A DNA stretch of 64,000 nucleotides from Planctomycetota bacterium (GCA_022616055.1 JAKEFM010000115.1:59003-123002); one strand, 5' to 3'. Shown: positions 51,918-59,664, counted from the stretch's first letter. Notes: generated by a model not told the origin, from the sequence alone. Numbers and translations: made by a program.

Positions 51918-52891
51918 GGGGCGATCCGCTCGAAGTAGCGCCCCGCGAACGCGGCCTCTGCCGGCGTCGCGAGAGACCGGCGGAGCGCACCGGTCGCGCG
52001 CTCCTTCGCGCGCGGCGCGGCGTCCCGCAGCGGCTGGCGCCGCGGACTTCCCCGGGCACCCGCCTCACCCTCGAACTCGTAGACGAAGGCCTCCCGCGAC
52101 CGGCGAGGCCCGGCCTCCGGCTCGATCGGCACGGGCTTCGGAGTTCGTTCCCCCGGCTCCGGCTTCTCCCCCTGCTCCGACGGTCGACTTCCCGACCCGC
52201 CCCCCCGAGGGCCCGGAGTGCGGCCGGCCCCCGCGACCTCCTCCCCTCTCGTGGGGATGGACTGCGGGGGCTCCGCGCCGTCGGGCGTCCCCTTGGATCG
52301 TTCGCCGGTCGTTCCGCGCGCGGCGGACGCCTCCTCCGTCCCGGAACCCTCGACCCTCACGATCACGATCGCGTCGGAGGGTATCCGTCCGGCTTCCACG
52401 ACGGGGTCTCGGTGGATCGGCGCCGACGCCCCCAGCGAAGCGAGGAGCGAGGCCGCGACGATGGCGAACACCCGGGGAACCGCGCCCGGCTGTCGCGGCG
52501 GGAGGGGAAGGAGGCCGGGGAGCGCCCGGGTCGCCTCGAGGAGGAGGAGGCGCTCGATTCCGCCCGAAGGTCCGCGGCGAGCGACCTCCGCGGCACAGGC
52601 GATCCCGCCGCCGAGGGAGAGCCGGCCGTCGAGCCGGCGCGGAGACACGGGAGCGCGGAGGAGAGCGACGAGGAAGACTAGGAGCGCCGCGGACGCCGAC
52701 GAGAATGCGGGCAGCCCGATCGCGAGGGCGAGCGCGGCCCCGGCGGCAACCGCGGACGCCGCCAGCGGGAGGGACTCGACGAGGGCGAGAAAGCGCGCCC
52801 GACCGCGAGCCCTCGCAAGCGCCCGGAGGAACTCCCCTGCCGGATCCACGGACCCGAACCTACCGGCCGGGCCGATCCGGGTCGACGGCAC
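51914..52891 (-). CDS. Membrane protein with long Pro/Glu/Arg-rich linker, DUF58 operon
   Basis: A 325-aa protein. Three N-terminal hydrophobic segments (LVESLPLAASAVAAGAALALAIGLPAF, AALLVFLVALLRAPV, VFAIVAASLLASLGASAPI) are followed by about 130 residues of low-complexity linker rich in Gly, Glu, Pro, Arg and Ser. The C-terminus is basic (REAFVYEFEGEAG, LRRSLATPAEAAFAGRYFERIAP). The ending resembles that of membrane proteins in Bat-type operons, but no family is certain. The GTG at 52889 was used; a GTG about 14 codons later (VDPAGEFLRAL) is an alternative start. Confidence 0.6.
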   Translation of the reverse strand: MPSTRIGPAGRFGSVDPAGEFLRALARARGRARFLALVESLPLAASAVAAGAALALAIGLPAFSSASAALLVFLVALLRAPVSPRRLDGRLSLGGGIACAAEVARRGPSGGIERLLLLEATRALPGLLPLPPRQPGAVPRVFAIVAASLLASLGASAPIHRDPVVEAGRIPSDAIVIVRVEGSGTEEASAARGTTGERSKGTPDGAEPPQSIPTRGEEVAGAGRTPGPRGGGSGSRPSEQGEKPEPGERTPKPVPIEPEAGPRRSREAFVYEFEGEAGARGSPRRQPLRDAAPRAKERATGALRRSLATPAEAAFAGRYFERIAP

Positions 52892-52908
52892 GCTCCCGGA
52901 CCCGGTGA

Positions 52909-52956
52909 AAACAAAAGGGCCGGAGGCTCGCAGACACCCGCAAGACCCCCGGCCCC
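52909..52956 (-). terminator. Possible rho-independent terminator upstream of the DUF58 operon
   Basis: On the minus strand GGGCCGGGGG and CCTCCGGCCC pair as a 10-bp stem (one G-U) around a 19-nt loop, followed by TTTTGTTTT, a striking T-run in this GC-rich DNA. No minus-strand gene ends just upstream, so it would stop antisense transcription from the Nudix side or act as an attenuator for the DUF58 operon. Confidence 0.4.
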
Positions 52957-53017
52957 AAGAAGGAGGAGATGGCCCCCTTTTCGGATTCCGGAGCCCGGCC
53001 CTTGAGGGTGGGGCCCG

Positions 53018-53023
53018 TACAAT
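53018..53023 (+). promoter_or_regulatory. Candidate -10 box for the Nudix gene, near-leaderless
   Basis: TACAAT lies 10 nt before the GTG at 53034, so the transcript is predicted to begin about 4 nt upstream of the start codon. No -35 at standard spacing. Confidence 0.4.
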
Positions 53024-53033
53024 CCCGCCCCCC

Positions 53034-53651
53034 GTGGCGGGCCCCTACCGGACCCTCGGGATCGAGCGCCTCTACGAGAGCGTCCACTGCGCCCTGCGGC
53101 GCGACCGGGTCGCCTTCCCCGGGGGAGGGCGGGGGGTCCACCACGTGATCGAGATCCCCGACGCCGCCATCGTCGTCCCCGTCCTCGACGACGGGCGGAT
53201 CGTCCTCCTCAAGCAGTACCGCTACGCCCCCCGCCGCTCCCTCTGGGAGGTCCCCGCCGGGAGGATCCACCGCGGGGAGAGCGCCCGCCAGGCGGCGCGG
53301 CGGGAATGCGAGGAGGAGTCGGGCTGGCGGCCGCGGCGGCTCGAAGGAGGTCGGCCCTACTTCCCCCTCGCCGGGATCTCCTCCCACCGCGCCTACACCT
53401 TCGTCGCCCGCGACCTCGTCCATTCCCGCACGAGGCACGAGCGGACCGAGTCGATCGAGGTGCACACCTTCGGAGCCGAGGAGGTGCGGCGGATGATCCG
53501 GGGAGGCGAGATCCGGGAGGGGTTCTCGATCGTCGCCCTCGCGCGCTACTTCCTCGCCGAGGAGGCGCGGCGGGGCTCGCCTAGCGCGGCTGCGTCGCGG
53601 CGCCGGGCTCGGCCGGGACGGAGGCCGGCACCGAGGCGGGCGCCTCCCTGA
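53034..53651 (+). CDS. Nudix hydrolase, ADP-ribose pyrophosphatase-like
   Basis: A 205-aa protein of the NudF/ADP-ribose pyrophosphatase type. The complete Nudix box is GRIHRGESARQAARRECEEESGW (Gx5Ex7REUxEExGU), at about residues 77-99. It is preceded by VVPVLDDGRIVLLKQYRYAPRRSLWEVPAG, characteristic of ADP-ribose/nucleoside-diphosphate-sugar hydrolases. The Arg/Ala/Pro-rich last 20-odd residues look like an extension read into the end of the convergent DUF4340 gene (71-nt overlap). An exact substrate cannot be assigned. Confidence 0.9.
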   Translation: MAGPYRTLGIERLYESVHCALRRDRVAFPGGGRGVHHVIEIPDAAIVVPVLDDGRIVLLKQYRYAPRRSLWEVPAGRIHRGESARQAARRECEEESGWRPRRLEGGRPYFPLAGISSHRAYTFVARDLVHSRTRHERTESIEVHTFGAEEVRRMIRGGEIREGFSIVALARYFLAEEARRGSPSAAASRRRARPGRRPAPRRAPP

Positions 53652-54621
53652 AGTCCTCGACCTTCTTCTTCAGGTTGTCGACCGTCCAGTCGGGCACGAC
53701 GAAGACCCAGGGGTCGTCCGCCCCCTTCGCGGCGTAGAAGGTCTTCGCGTCCGGGCCCTTCGCGAAGACGGCGGAGTGCTCCGTCCCGTCGACAGTCTTC
53801 GCCCGGACGATCAACTCGGGGTTCGCCAGACCGAATTTCGCCAGGTCCTCCCCCTTCCCGGCGACCTCCTTGAAGGAGGAGATGAGTCCGAGGGCCTGGA
53901 GCCAGGCGTCGGCCGCCTCCTTCTTCGCGGGCCCCCCCTCCGGCCCCGCGATGGACCAGGTCTCCCCCTGCCGGACGAGGTGGACCCGCGCCCCGACGAG
54001 GGGCCCCTCGATCGAGAACTCCGTCGCGCTCGAGGGCTCGAAGCGGACGAAGGAGGTGTCGATCCACTCGGAGGCGGAGAGCCCCATCGGGAAGAACTCG
54101 TCGACGAGGTAGACCTCGTTCGAGTCGGTCCGCCGGACGAAGGAGGCGAAGGTGAACTTCCGCTCGAAGTCGGGGTCGTTCGGGTTGATGTCGAAGCGCC
54201 CCTGGCGGAACTCGATGAGCGGGGCGCCGCTGGCGTCGGAGACGCGGATGAGGATCCCGGACTCCCCCACGTTGAACCGGTCGTGGCTCGCGGGGTTGTC
54301 CGAGATCGGCTCCCGCCCCTTCATCCGGAGGATCCGGTCGAAGAAGCCCGGGACCGAGTCGTCCCCCTGCATCTTCGCGCGGTAGCCGAAGGCGGCCGGC
54401 ACGACCCAGGAGCCGTCCGGGGCGCGCTCGATCTCGACCCCCTTCTCCTTCGAGCGGATCTCGAGCCTCGCGGCGAGGGTCGCGTCGAATCCGGGGAAGA
54501 GGGGGTGCTCGCGCCGCCTCGCCTTCTCGTAGGCGTCCCCCGCGAAGGGCTTCTCGACGGCGAGGACCGCCGCGGTCAGCGCGACGAAGATCGCGAGGAG
54601 GATCGTGTTCAGCCGGTTCAC
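53581..54621 (-). CDS. DUF4340 domain protein
   Basis: A 346-aa protein with one N-terminal membrane anchor (NTILLAIFVALTAAVLAVEKPFAG) and repeated DUF4340-type beta segments: ARLEIRSKEKGVEIERAPDGSWVV (about 50-75), EFSIEGPLVGARVHLVRQGETWSIAGPEGG (about 200-230), AKFGLANPELIVRAKTVDGTEHSAVFAKG (about 260-290). It ends with an Ala/Pro/Ser tail. DUF4340 proteins are usually encoded behind GldG-type ABC exporters, as here, where it overlaps the GldG-like gene by 4 nt. Function is unknown; it probably works at the outer face of the membrane. Confidence 0.87.
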   Translation of the reverse strand: MNRLNTILLAIFVALTAAVLAVEKPFAGDAYEKARRREHPLFPGFDATLAARLEIRSKEKGVEIERAPDGSWVVPAAFGYRAKMQGDDSVPGFFDRILRMKGREPISDNPASHDRFNVGESGILIRVSDASGAPLIEFRQGRFDINPNDPDFERKFTFASFVRRTDSNEVYLVDEFFPMGLSASEWIDTSFVRFEPSSATEFSIEGPLVGARVHLVRQGETWSIAGPEGGPAKKEAADAWLQALGLISSFKEVAGKGEDLAKFGLANPELIVRAKTVDGTEHSAVFAKGPDAKTFYAAKGADDPWVFVVPDWTVDNLKKKVEDFREAPASVPASVPAEPGAATQPR

Positions 54622-56516
54622 GGGGTCCCCCCGGTCGGGGCGGGCGCGCGGGACTTCGAGGCCGCCGCGCCCGCGAAGCGGTTGAGGTAGGCGCGCTTCT
54701 CGCGCGCCCGGAGCACCGTCCGGAGGACGCCGAAGAGGACGACGGCGAGGGGGAGTCCGAGGAGGTGGGTGTACTTGACGCGGTCCTTGAAGGCCTGGAG
54801 GCGCTCCTCGGCCTGGTCGAGCTTCGCCTGGTAGTCCTCCTTCGTCAGCCCCGAGAGGTCCGCCCCGGGCCGGATGCCGACCTCCTCGCGGTAGCGCTCC
54901 CGGCGTTCGCTCAGCGCGGTGAGCGGCCGTTCGCGGGTCCCGCGCGAGCGGATCGCGATCAGGTCGGGGTCGAGGGCGAGCCAGTCGACGAGGTTCGCGA
55001 GGAGGAGGAAGTTCTTGCTCTGAGCGGGCGCCCGGGTGCCGAGGACGTAGGTCGCGGCGAAGTCGGAGTCCCCGACGACGACGACCCGCGTGTCGACCCC
55101 CTTCGTCAGGATCGGGGGGGCGGGGCGCGTCTCCGGGTCCTTGTCCGTGGGTCGCTCCTTCTCGGGCGGCGGGGCCTCTTTCCCCTCGAAGAAGGAGGGG
55201 AACGAGCCGGAGACCGCGATCGCGAAGGTGCTCGGCGCCGGCTTCTCCTTCACGAGCTCGAGCTCGAGGGCGCCGAGGGTCCGATCGTCGGGATAGACCT
55301 GGTCGACCTTCCCCGTCCGCCAGGAGCGGGGCGAGGAGCGCAGCAGCCACTCGGAGGAGAGGCCCGCCGCGGCGAGGCGCTCGGGGATCGCCTCGACCGG
55401 GTTCACCCAGAGGAAGATCGCCTCGCCCAGCCGGGCGGTCGCCGGGTTGTCCTTCGAGAAGCCCTGCCCCTCGCCGGTCGCCCTCGGCCAGAAGGGGTAG
55501 GGGATCGCCCCCTGGACGGTGAACTCCCCCGCCCCGATCTTCACGCGCTGCGGCCTCTGCATCATTCCGGACGCCTGGGCGCTCTCGACGATCAGGGCGT
55601 TCGGGACGCGGATCCCCCAGTGCTCGAGGAGATCCTCGAAGCCGAGCGGGATCTCCTTGCGGCGGAGGTTCTCGGCCATGGGGTAGTCGGCCCGGTCGAG
55701 GAGGACGAGGAGCCGGCCGCCGCGCATCACGAACTGGTCGATCGCGAACTTCTCGTGCGCGGTCACCTCCGTCGGCCGCGGGCAGACGAGGACGTCGACG
55801 TCCGCCGGGACGAGGTCCCGCTTGAGCTTGACGTCGAGCACCTCGACGCGCTCCGCGAGGGCGTCCCGCACGACCTGGTAGATCCGCTCGGGGGGGGTCG
55901 GGAGGTCGAACCCCTTCATCTTCGGGGGCTTGTCCGGCTCCCGGGAGAAGAAGGCGACCCTCGGGTTGCGCTCCGCGACGAGGGACTTCACCGCCGTCGT
56001 GACCTGGTACTCGATCGAGGCGACCTCCGCGGGGCGGATCATCGGGATCGTCTTGTTCCGCTCCTCGTAGCGCATCACGATCCCCATGTAGATCGCCTGC
56101 TGGGAGACCTGCTCGCGCTCGAGCACCGTGACGGGAAAGGGGACGACCCCCATCCTCTGCGCCTTGTCGCGCGCCTCGCTCTCCTGGGCCGGGTCGACGA
56201 ACTCGACCACGACGCGCCCGCCCCCGAAGGCCCGGTACTCCTCGAGGAGGTCGGCGACCCGTCTCCAGGCGGGGACGAAGTGGCCCGGGACCTTGTCCCG
56301 CGGGGTGAAGTAGGCGGTGATGACGAGCCGGTCCTTGAGCCCCCCGACGAGCCGGCGGCTCGCCTCGTCGAGCGTGTACTCCTTGTCCTGGGTCAGGTCG
56401 GCCCGCCGGACGAGGAGGCGGCGGGCGAGGAGGTTCGCCTCGACGAGGATCCCGAGGAGGAGCGCGACCGTGAGGACGGCGTTCCGCGTGAAGAAGCTCT
56501 TCGGGGACGCGCTCAC
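54618..56516 (-). CDS. GldG-like ABC transporter auxiliary protein
   Basis: A 632-aa protein. Membrane anchor at the N-terminus (NAVLTVALLLGILVEANLLA), then the GldG/ABC_transp_aux domain: DLTQDKEYTLDEASRRLVGGLKDRLVITAYFTPRDKVP, GRVVVEFVDPAQE, DVDVLVCPRPTEVTAHEKFAIDQFVMRGGRLLVLLD. A second transmembrane helix is near the C-terminus (YTHLLGLPLAVVLFGVLRTVL). Homologs of the GldA/F/G system support gliding in Bacteroidetes but are widespread in non-gliders. It is co-encoded with the permease, the ATPase and DUF4340 with 4-nt overlaps. Confidence 0.9.
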   Translation of the reverse strand: MSASPKSFFTRNAVLTVALLLGILVEANLLARRLLVRRADLTQDKEYTLDEASRRLVGGLKDRLVITAYFTPRDKVPGHFVPAWRRVADLLEEYRAFGGGRVVVEFVDPAQESEARDKAQRMGVVPFPVTVLEREQVSQQAIYMGIVMRYEERNKTIPMIRPAEVASIEYQVTTAVKSLVAERNPRVAFFSREPDKPPKMKGFDLPTPPERIYQVVRDALAERVEVLDVKLKRDLVPADVDVLVCPRPTEVTAHEKFAIDQFVMRGGRLLVLLDRADYPMAENLRRKEIPLGFEDLLEHWGIRVPNALIVESAQASGMMQRPQRVKIGAGEFTVQGAIPYPFWPRATGEGQGFSKDNPATARLGEAIFLWVNPVEAIPERLAAAGLSSEWLLRSSPRSWRTGKVDQVYPDDRTLGALELELVKEKPAPSTFAIAVSGSFPSFFEGKEAPPPEKERPTDKDPETRPAPPILTKGVDTRVVVVGDSDFAATYVLGTRAPAQSKNFLLLANLVDWLALDPDLIAIRSRGTRERPLTALSERRERYREEVGIRPGADLSGLTKEDYQAKLDQAEERLQAFKDRVKYTHLLGLPLAVVLFGVLRTVLRAREKRAYLNRFAGAAASKSRAPAPTGGTP

Positions 56517-57238
56517 CGCCAGCGCCTCCAGGCGAGGGCCGCCGCGTTGAGGTAGAGGAAGAAGCCGATGAACGTCAGGTAGAAGAAGAGGTCGCGCAGG
56601 TCGAGGACGCCCCGCGCGATCGCCTTGAAGTGGGTCTCGAGGTCGAGCGCCTCGAGGAAGGGGGCGAGCCCGGCGGGGGCGCGGGCGAGGACGGGGGTGC
56701 TCCCGACGGAGACGAAGAAGAGGAGCCCGACGAGGGTGAGGATGAAGGCGACGATCTGGTTGCGGGTGAGGCTCGAGACGAACATCCCGAAGGCGAGGTA
56801 GGAGGCGCCGAGGAGGGCGCCGCCGAGGAGCCCGCCGACGACGGGGCCCCAGTCGAGGGGGCCGAGCGCGGCGACCTGGAAGGCGAGGGGGAGGGAGAGG
56901 AGGAGGGTGAGCGCGACGAGGGCGAAGGCGGCGAGGAACTTCCCGGCGACGATCTCGAACGGGCGCACGGGAAAGGTGAGGAGGAGCTCCTCGGTCCCCG
57001 CCCGGCGCTCCTCCGCCCACAGCCGCATCGTCAGGGCGGGGACGACGAAGAGGAGGAGATAGGGGAGGATCTCGAAGTAGATCCGCATCGTCGCCTGGCC
57101 GACGAGGAAGAAGCCCTGGATCTGGAAGAAGAAGAAGTAGGAGGAGAGGGCGAGGAAGACGACGAGGAAGATGTAGGCGATCGGCGAATCGAAGTAGGCG
57201 CGCAGTTCGCGGCGGGCGAGGACGAGGGAGCGGGCCAC
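56513..57238 (-). CDS. ABC transporter permease, GldF-like
   Basis: A 241-aa permease with about six helices. It has ARRELRAYFDSPIAYIFLVVFLALSSYFFFF at the start and LTMRLWAEERRAGTEELLLTFPVRPFEIVAGKFLAAF, the typical ABC-2 type coupling region with its EExxGTxE motif. Starts with GTG; 1 nt separates it from the ATPase gene. It forms the membrane channel of the GldA/F/G-like exporter. Confidence 0.92.
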   Translation of the reverse strand: MARSLVLARRELRAYFDSPIAYIFLVVFLALSSYFFFFQIQGFFLVGQATMRIYFEILPYLLLFVVPALTMRLWAEERRAGTEELLLTFPVRPFEIVAGKFLAAFALVALTLLLSLPLAFQVAALGPLDWGPVVGGLLGGALLGASYLAFGMFVSSLTRNQIVAFILTLVGLLFFVSVGSTPVLARAPAGLAPFLEALDLETHFKAIARGVLDLRDLFFYLTFIGFFLYLNAAALAWRRWR

Positions 57239-57239
57239 G

Positions 57240-58166
57240 CTAGGACTCCGTCGTCAGGCGCCGGAACACGTCCTCGAGGGTGGCCGTCTCGCGGCGCATC
57301 TCGAGGACCTTCCACCCGCGCGCGACCGCGGCGTCGAAGACCGCCTCCTCGACCGGGGCATCGGAGGCGACGCGCAGGCGCAGGCGCTCCCGCCCGTCCT
57401 CCGTCCCGAGGGGCTCGACCCTCCGGACGCCGGGGACGCCGGAGAGGACGCCGGCCGCGCCCGCGCCGCGGACCGTGACGTAGAGCGTCGTCTCGTCGCG
57501 CTGCCCGGCCGCGAGGCTGTCGGGGGTCCCGTCCGCCACGATCCGGCCGCGGTGGATGATCAGGACGCGGCGGCAGGTCTCCCGGACCTCCGGGAGGATG
57601 TGGGTCGAGAGGAGGATCGTCTTCTCCCGGCCGAGCCGCGCGATCAGCCCCCGGATCTCGACGATCTGGTTCGGGTCGAGGCCCGAGGTCGGCTCGTCGA
57701 GGATGAGGATCGGGGGGTCGTGCAGGAGCGCCTGGGCGAGGCCGACCCGCTGGCGGTAGCCGCGGGAGAGCTCGCCGACCTGCTTCTTCATCACCCCCTC
57801 GAGCGCGCAGGCCCCGACGACGCGGTCGAGGGCCCCCTTCCGCCCCGCCGCCGCGATCCCCCGGACGGCCCCGGCGAAGTCGAGGTAGTGGTCGACCCGC
57901 ATCTCCGCGTAGAGGGGGGTGCTCTCCGGGAGGTAGCCGATCTGGCGCTTCACGGAGAGGGGCTCCCGGAGGACGGAGTGCCCCGCCACCTCCGCCCCGC
58001 CGCGGTCGGGGTGGAGGTAGCCGGTGAGGATCTTCATCGTCGTCGTCTTCCCGGCCCCGTTCGGGCCGAGGAAACCGACGACCTCCCCCCGCCCGATCTC
58101 GAAGGAGACCCCCTCGAGGGCGACGACCGGCCCGTAATGCTTCGTCAGTCCCTGGACGCGGATCAT
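57240..58166 (-). CDS. ABC transporter ATP-binding protein, GldA-like
   Basis: A 308-aa ATPase with Walker A GPNGAGKTTTMK, Q-loop region IGYLPESTPLYAEM, signature LSRGYRQRVGLAQAL, Walker B ILILDEPTSGLDPNQ and the H-loop STHIL. A C-terminal extension of about 90 residues (LYVTVRGAGAAGVLSGVPGVRRVEPLG) matches the DUF4162-like domain of GldA-type ATPases. First gene of the exporter unit. Confidence 0.94.
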   Translation of the reverse strand: MIRVQGLTKHYGPVVALEGVSFEIGRGEVVGFLGPNGAGKTTTMKILTGYLHPDRGGAEVAGHSVLREPLSVKRQIGYLPESTPLYAEMRVDHYLDFAGAVRGIAAAGRKGALDRVVGACALEGVMKKQVGELSRGYRQRVGLAQALLHDPPILILDEPTSGLDPNQIVEIRGLIARLGREKTILLSTHILPEVRETCRRVLIIHRGRIVADGTPDSLAAGQRDETTLYVTVRGAGAAGVLSGVPGVRRVEPLGTEDGRERLRLRVASDAPVEEAVFDAAVARGWKVLEMRRETATLEDVFRRLTTES

Positions 58167-58216
58167 CGGCGGGGGCTCGACCGCCGGGAAACCCCGGTGG
58201 GCGGGGGATTCTCAAG

Positions 58217-58266
58217 AACCGGACCCCCGCCGGTCAATGCGTCCCCTGTACGGGGCGGAGCGCCCC
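58217..58266 (-). terminator. Two hairpins just downstream of rho
   Basis: On the minus strand, 12 nt after the rho stop, GGGGCG-CTC-CGCCCC (58252-58266) forms a compact stem. A second short stem ACCGG/CCGGT (58218-58234) follows, then a TTCTT stretch. The weak U-run makes intrinsic termination only possible. Confidence 0.3.
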
Positions 58267-58278
58267 GGCGTTGGGGGC

Positions 58279-59592
58279 TCAGGCGACGTCGGCCAGCTCG
58301 AAGGCCTTCAGGAACTCGTCGTTCGTCTTGCTCTTGCCGAGCTTCTGGATCAGGAGCTCCATCGCCTCGATCGGCTTCAGCCGGTTGAGGACCCTCCGGA
58401 GGGTGGCGACCCGGCGGAGCCTCGTCGAGGAGAGGAGTTTCTCCTCCTTGCGGGTCCCCGACATGGAGATGTCGAAGGCGGGGAAGATCCGCCGGTCGGC
58501 GAGGGGGCGGGAGAGGTGGAGCTCCATGTTCCCCGTCCCCTTGAACTCCTCGTAGATCACTTGGTCCATGCGGCTGCCGGTGTCGACGAGGGCGGTGCCG
58601 AGGATCGTCAGGGCGCCCCCCTCCTCCGTGTTGCGGGCCGAGCCGAACATCTGCTTCGGCCGCTCCATCGTCCGGGCGTCGATCCCGCCCGACATGATCC
58701 GGCCCGAGTTCACCTCGTGGTTGTAGGCGCGGGCGAGCCGCGTGATCGAGTCGAGGAGGAGCATCACCTCCTTGCCCCGCTCGACGAGGTGGCGCGCCCG
58801 CCGCCAGACCGCCTCCGCGATCGCGATGTGGTTCTTCGTCGGCTGGTCGAGGGTCGAGAGGAAGACCTCCCCCTTCGTCGCCCGCCGCCAGTAGGTCCCC
58901 TCCTCCGGGCGCTCGTCGACGAGGAGGACCATCAGGTGGACGTCGGGGTACTTCCGCTCCATCGCCTGGGCGATCTTCTGGAGGAGGATCGTCTTGCCCG
59001 CCCGGGGGGGGGAGACGACGAGGCCGCGCTGTCCCCGGCCGATCGGGGTGAGGAGGTCGAGCACGCGCAGGGACACGTCCCCGTCGTCCTCCCCCTCCCC
59101 GTCGGCCGGGAGGGGCGCGTCCCCGAGCTCGTACTGGAAGTCGGGGTCGATCGAGGTGAGCCTCTTGAAGTCGAGGCAGTCCCGGGCGGACTCCGGGTCG
59201 AGGCCGTCGACGCGGGTGACCTCGAGGAGCGTCGCCTTCTGGCCGGGACGCCGGGGCGGGCCGACCCGGCCCTCGACGTCGGATCCGTCGCGGAGGTTCC
59301 AGCGCCGGACCAGCTGGTTCGGGACGAAGAGGTCCCGGTCGGTCGGGAGGAAGTTGTAGCGCTGCCAGCGGAGCAGCCCGAAGCCCTCGGGGAGGACCTC
59401 GAGCATCCCGCTGACGAGCTCTCCCCCCGCGAGGGGGGGCGCGGCCCCCTCGACGAGCGCGACCTCTCCCCCCCCTCCCCCGCCCCGGTGGTGCCGGTGG
59501 AAGTGGGGTGGACGGCCGCCGGGGCCGCCGGGCCCGCCGCCGCGGAAGCCGCGCCGGCGCCTGCGGAACGGACGGTGACGAGGCTTTTGCAC
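58279..59592 (-). CDS. rho: Transcription termination factor Rho
   Basis: Rho is the hexameric RNA helicase that ends transcription. The 437-aa product has an Arg/Gly/His-rich N-terminal tail (RRRRRGFRGGGPGGPGGRP), the RNA-binding cold-shock-like domain (SGMLEVLPEGFGLLRW, NFLPTDRDLFVPNQLVRRWNLRDGSDVEG), Walker A SPPRAGKTILLQ, LLVDERPEE, and LLLDSITRLARAYN (Walker B). The R-loop/arginine-finger part is YEEFKGTGNMELHLSR. The segment after DERPEE reads GTYWRRATKGEVFLSTLDQP instead of the common VTxMxRxVKGEVxxSTFDEP, a notable deviation. Upstream lie two hairpins in a leader of about 60 nt. Confidence 0.96.
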   Translation of the reverse strand: MQKPRHRPFRRRRRGFRGGGPGGPGGRPPHFHRHHRGGGGGGEVALVEGAAPPLAGGELVSGMLEVLPEGFGLLRWQRYNFLPTDRDLFVPNQLVRRWNLRDGSDVEGRVGPPRRPGQKATLLEVTRVDGLDPESARDCLDFKRLTSIDPDFQYELGDAPLPADGEGEDDGDVSLRVLDLLTPIGRGQRGLVVSPPRAGKTILLQKIAQAMERKYPDVHLMVLLVDERPEEGTYWRRATKGEVFLSTLDQPTKNHIAIAEAVWRRARHLVERGKEVMLLLDSITRLARAYNHEVNSGRIMSGGIDARTMERPKQMFGSARNTEEGGALTILGTALVDTGSRMDQVIYEEFKGTGNMELHLSRPLADRRIFPAFDISMSGTRKEEKLLSSTRLRRVATLRRVLNRLKPIEAMELLIQKLGKSKTNDEFLKAFELADVA

Positions 59593-59605
59593 GAACGAAC
59601 CTCCG

Positions 59606-59664
59606 CGCCGCCGGAGAGGCGGCGGACGAACTCCCCCGGGGAACGCCCCGGGACCCGCGTTCTA
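59606..59664 (-). promoter_or_regulatory. rho leader: candidate -10 box and two strong hairpins
   Basis: On the minus strand TAGAAC (59659-59664) may be the -10 box. The leader then contains two 7-bp stems: CCCGGGG-CGTT-CCCCGGG (59635-59652) and CGCCGCC-TCTCC-GGCGGCG (59606-59624). rho mRNAs are commonly autoregulated in their leader; whether these stems do this is inference. Confidence 0.35.

Noticed and set aside
53002..53023. TTGAGG plus TACAAT as a full promoter for the Nudix gene
   Set aside because: Only 10 nt separate the two elements, too short for sigma-70 spacing. Only the -10-like box was kept.
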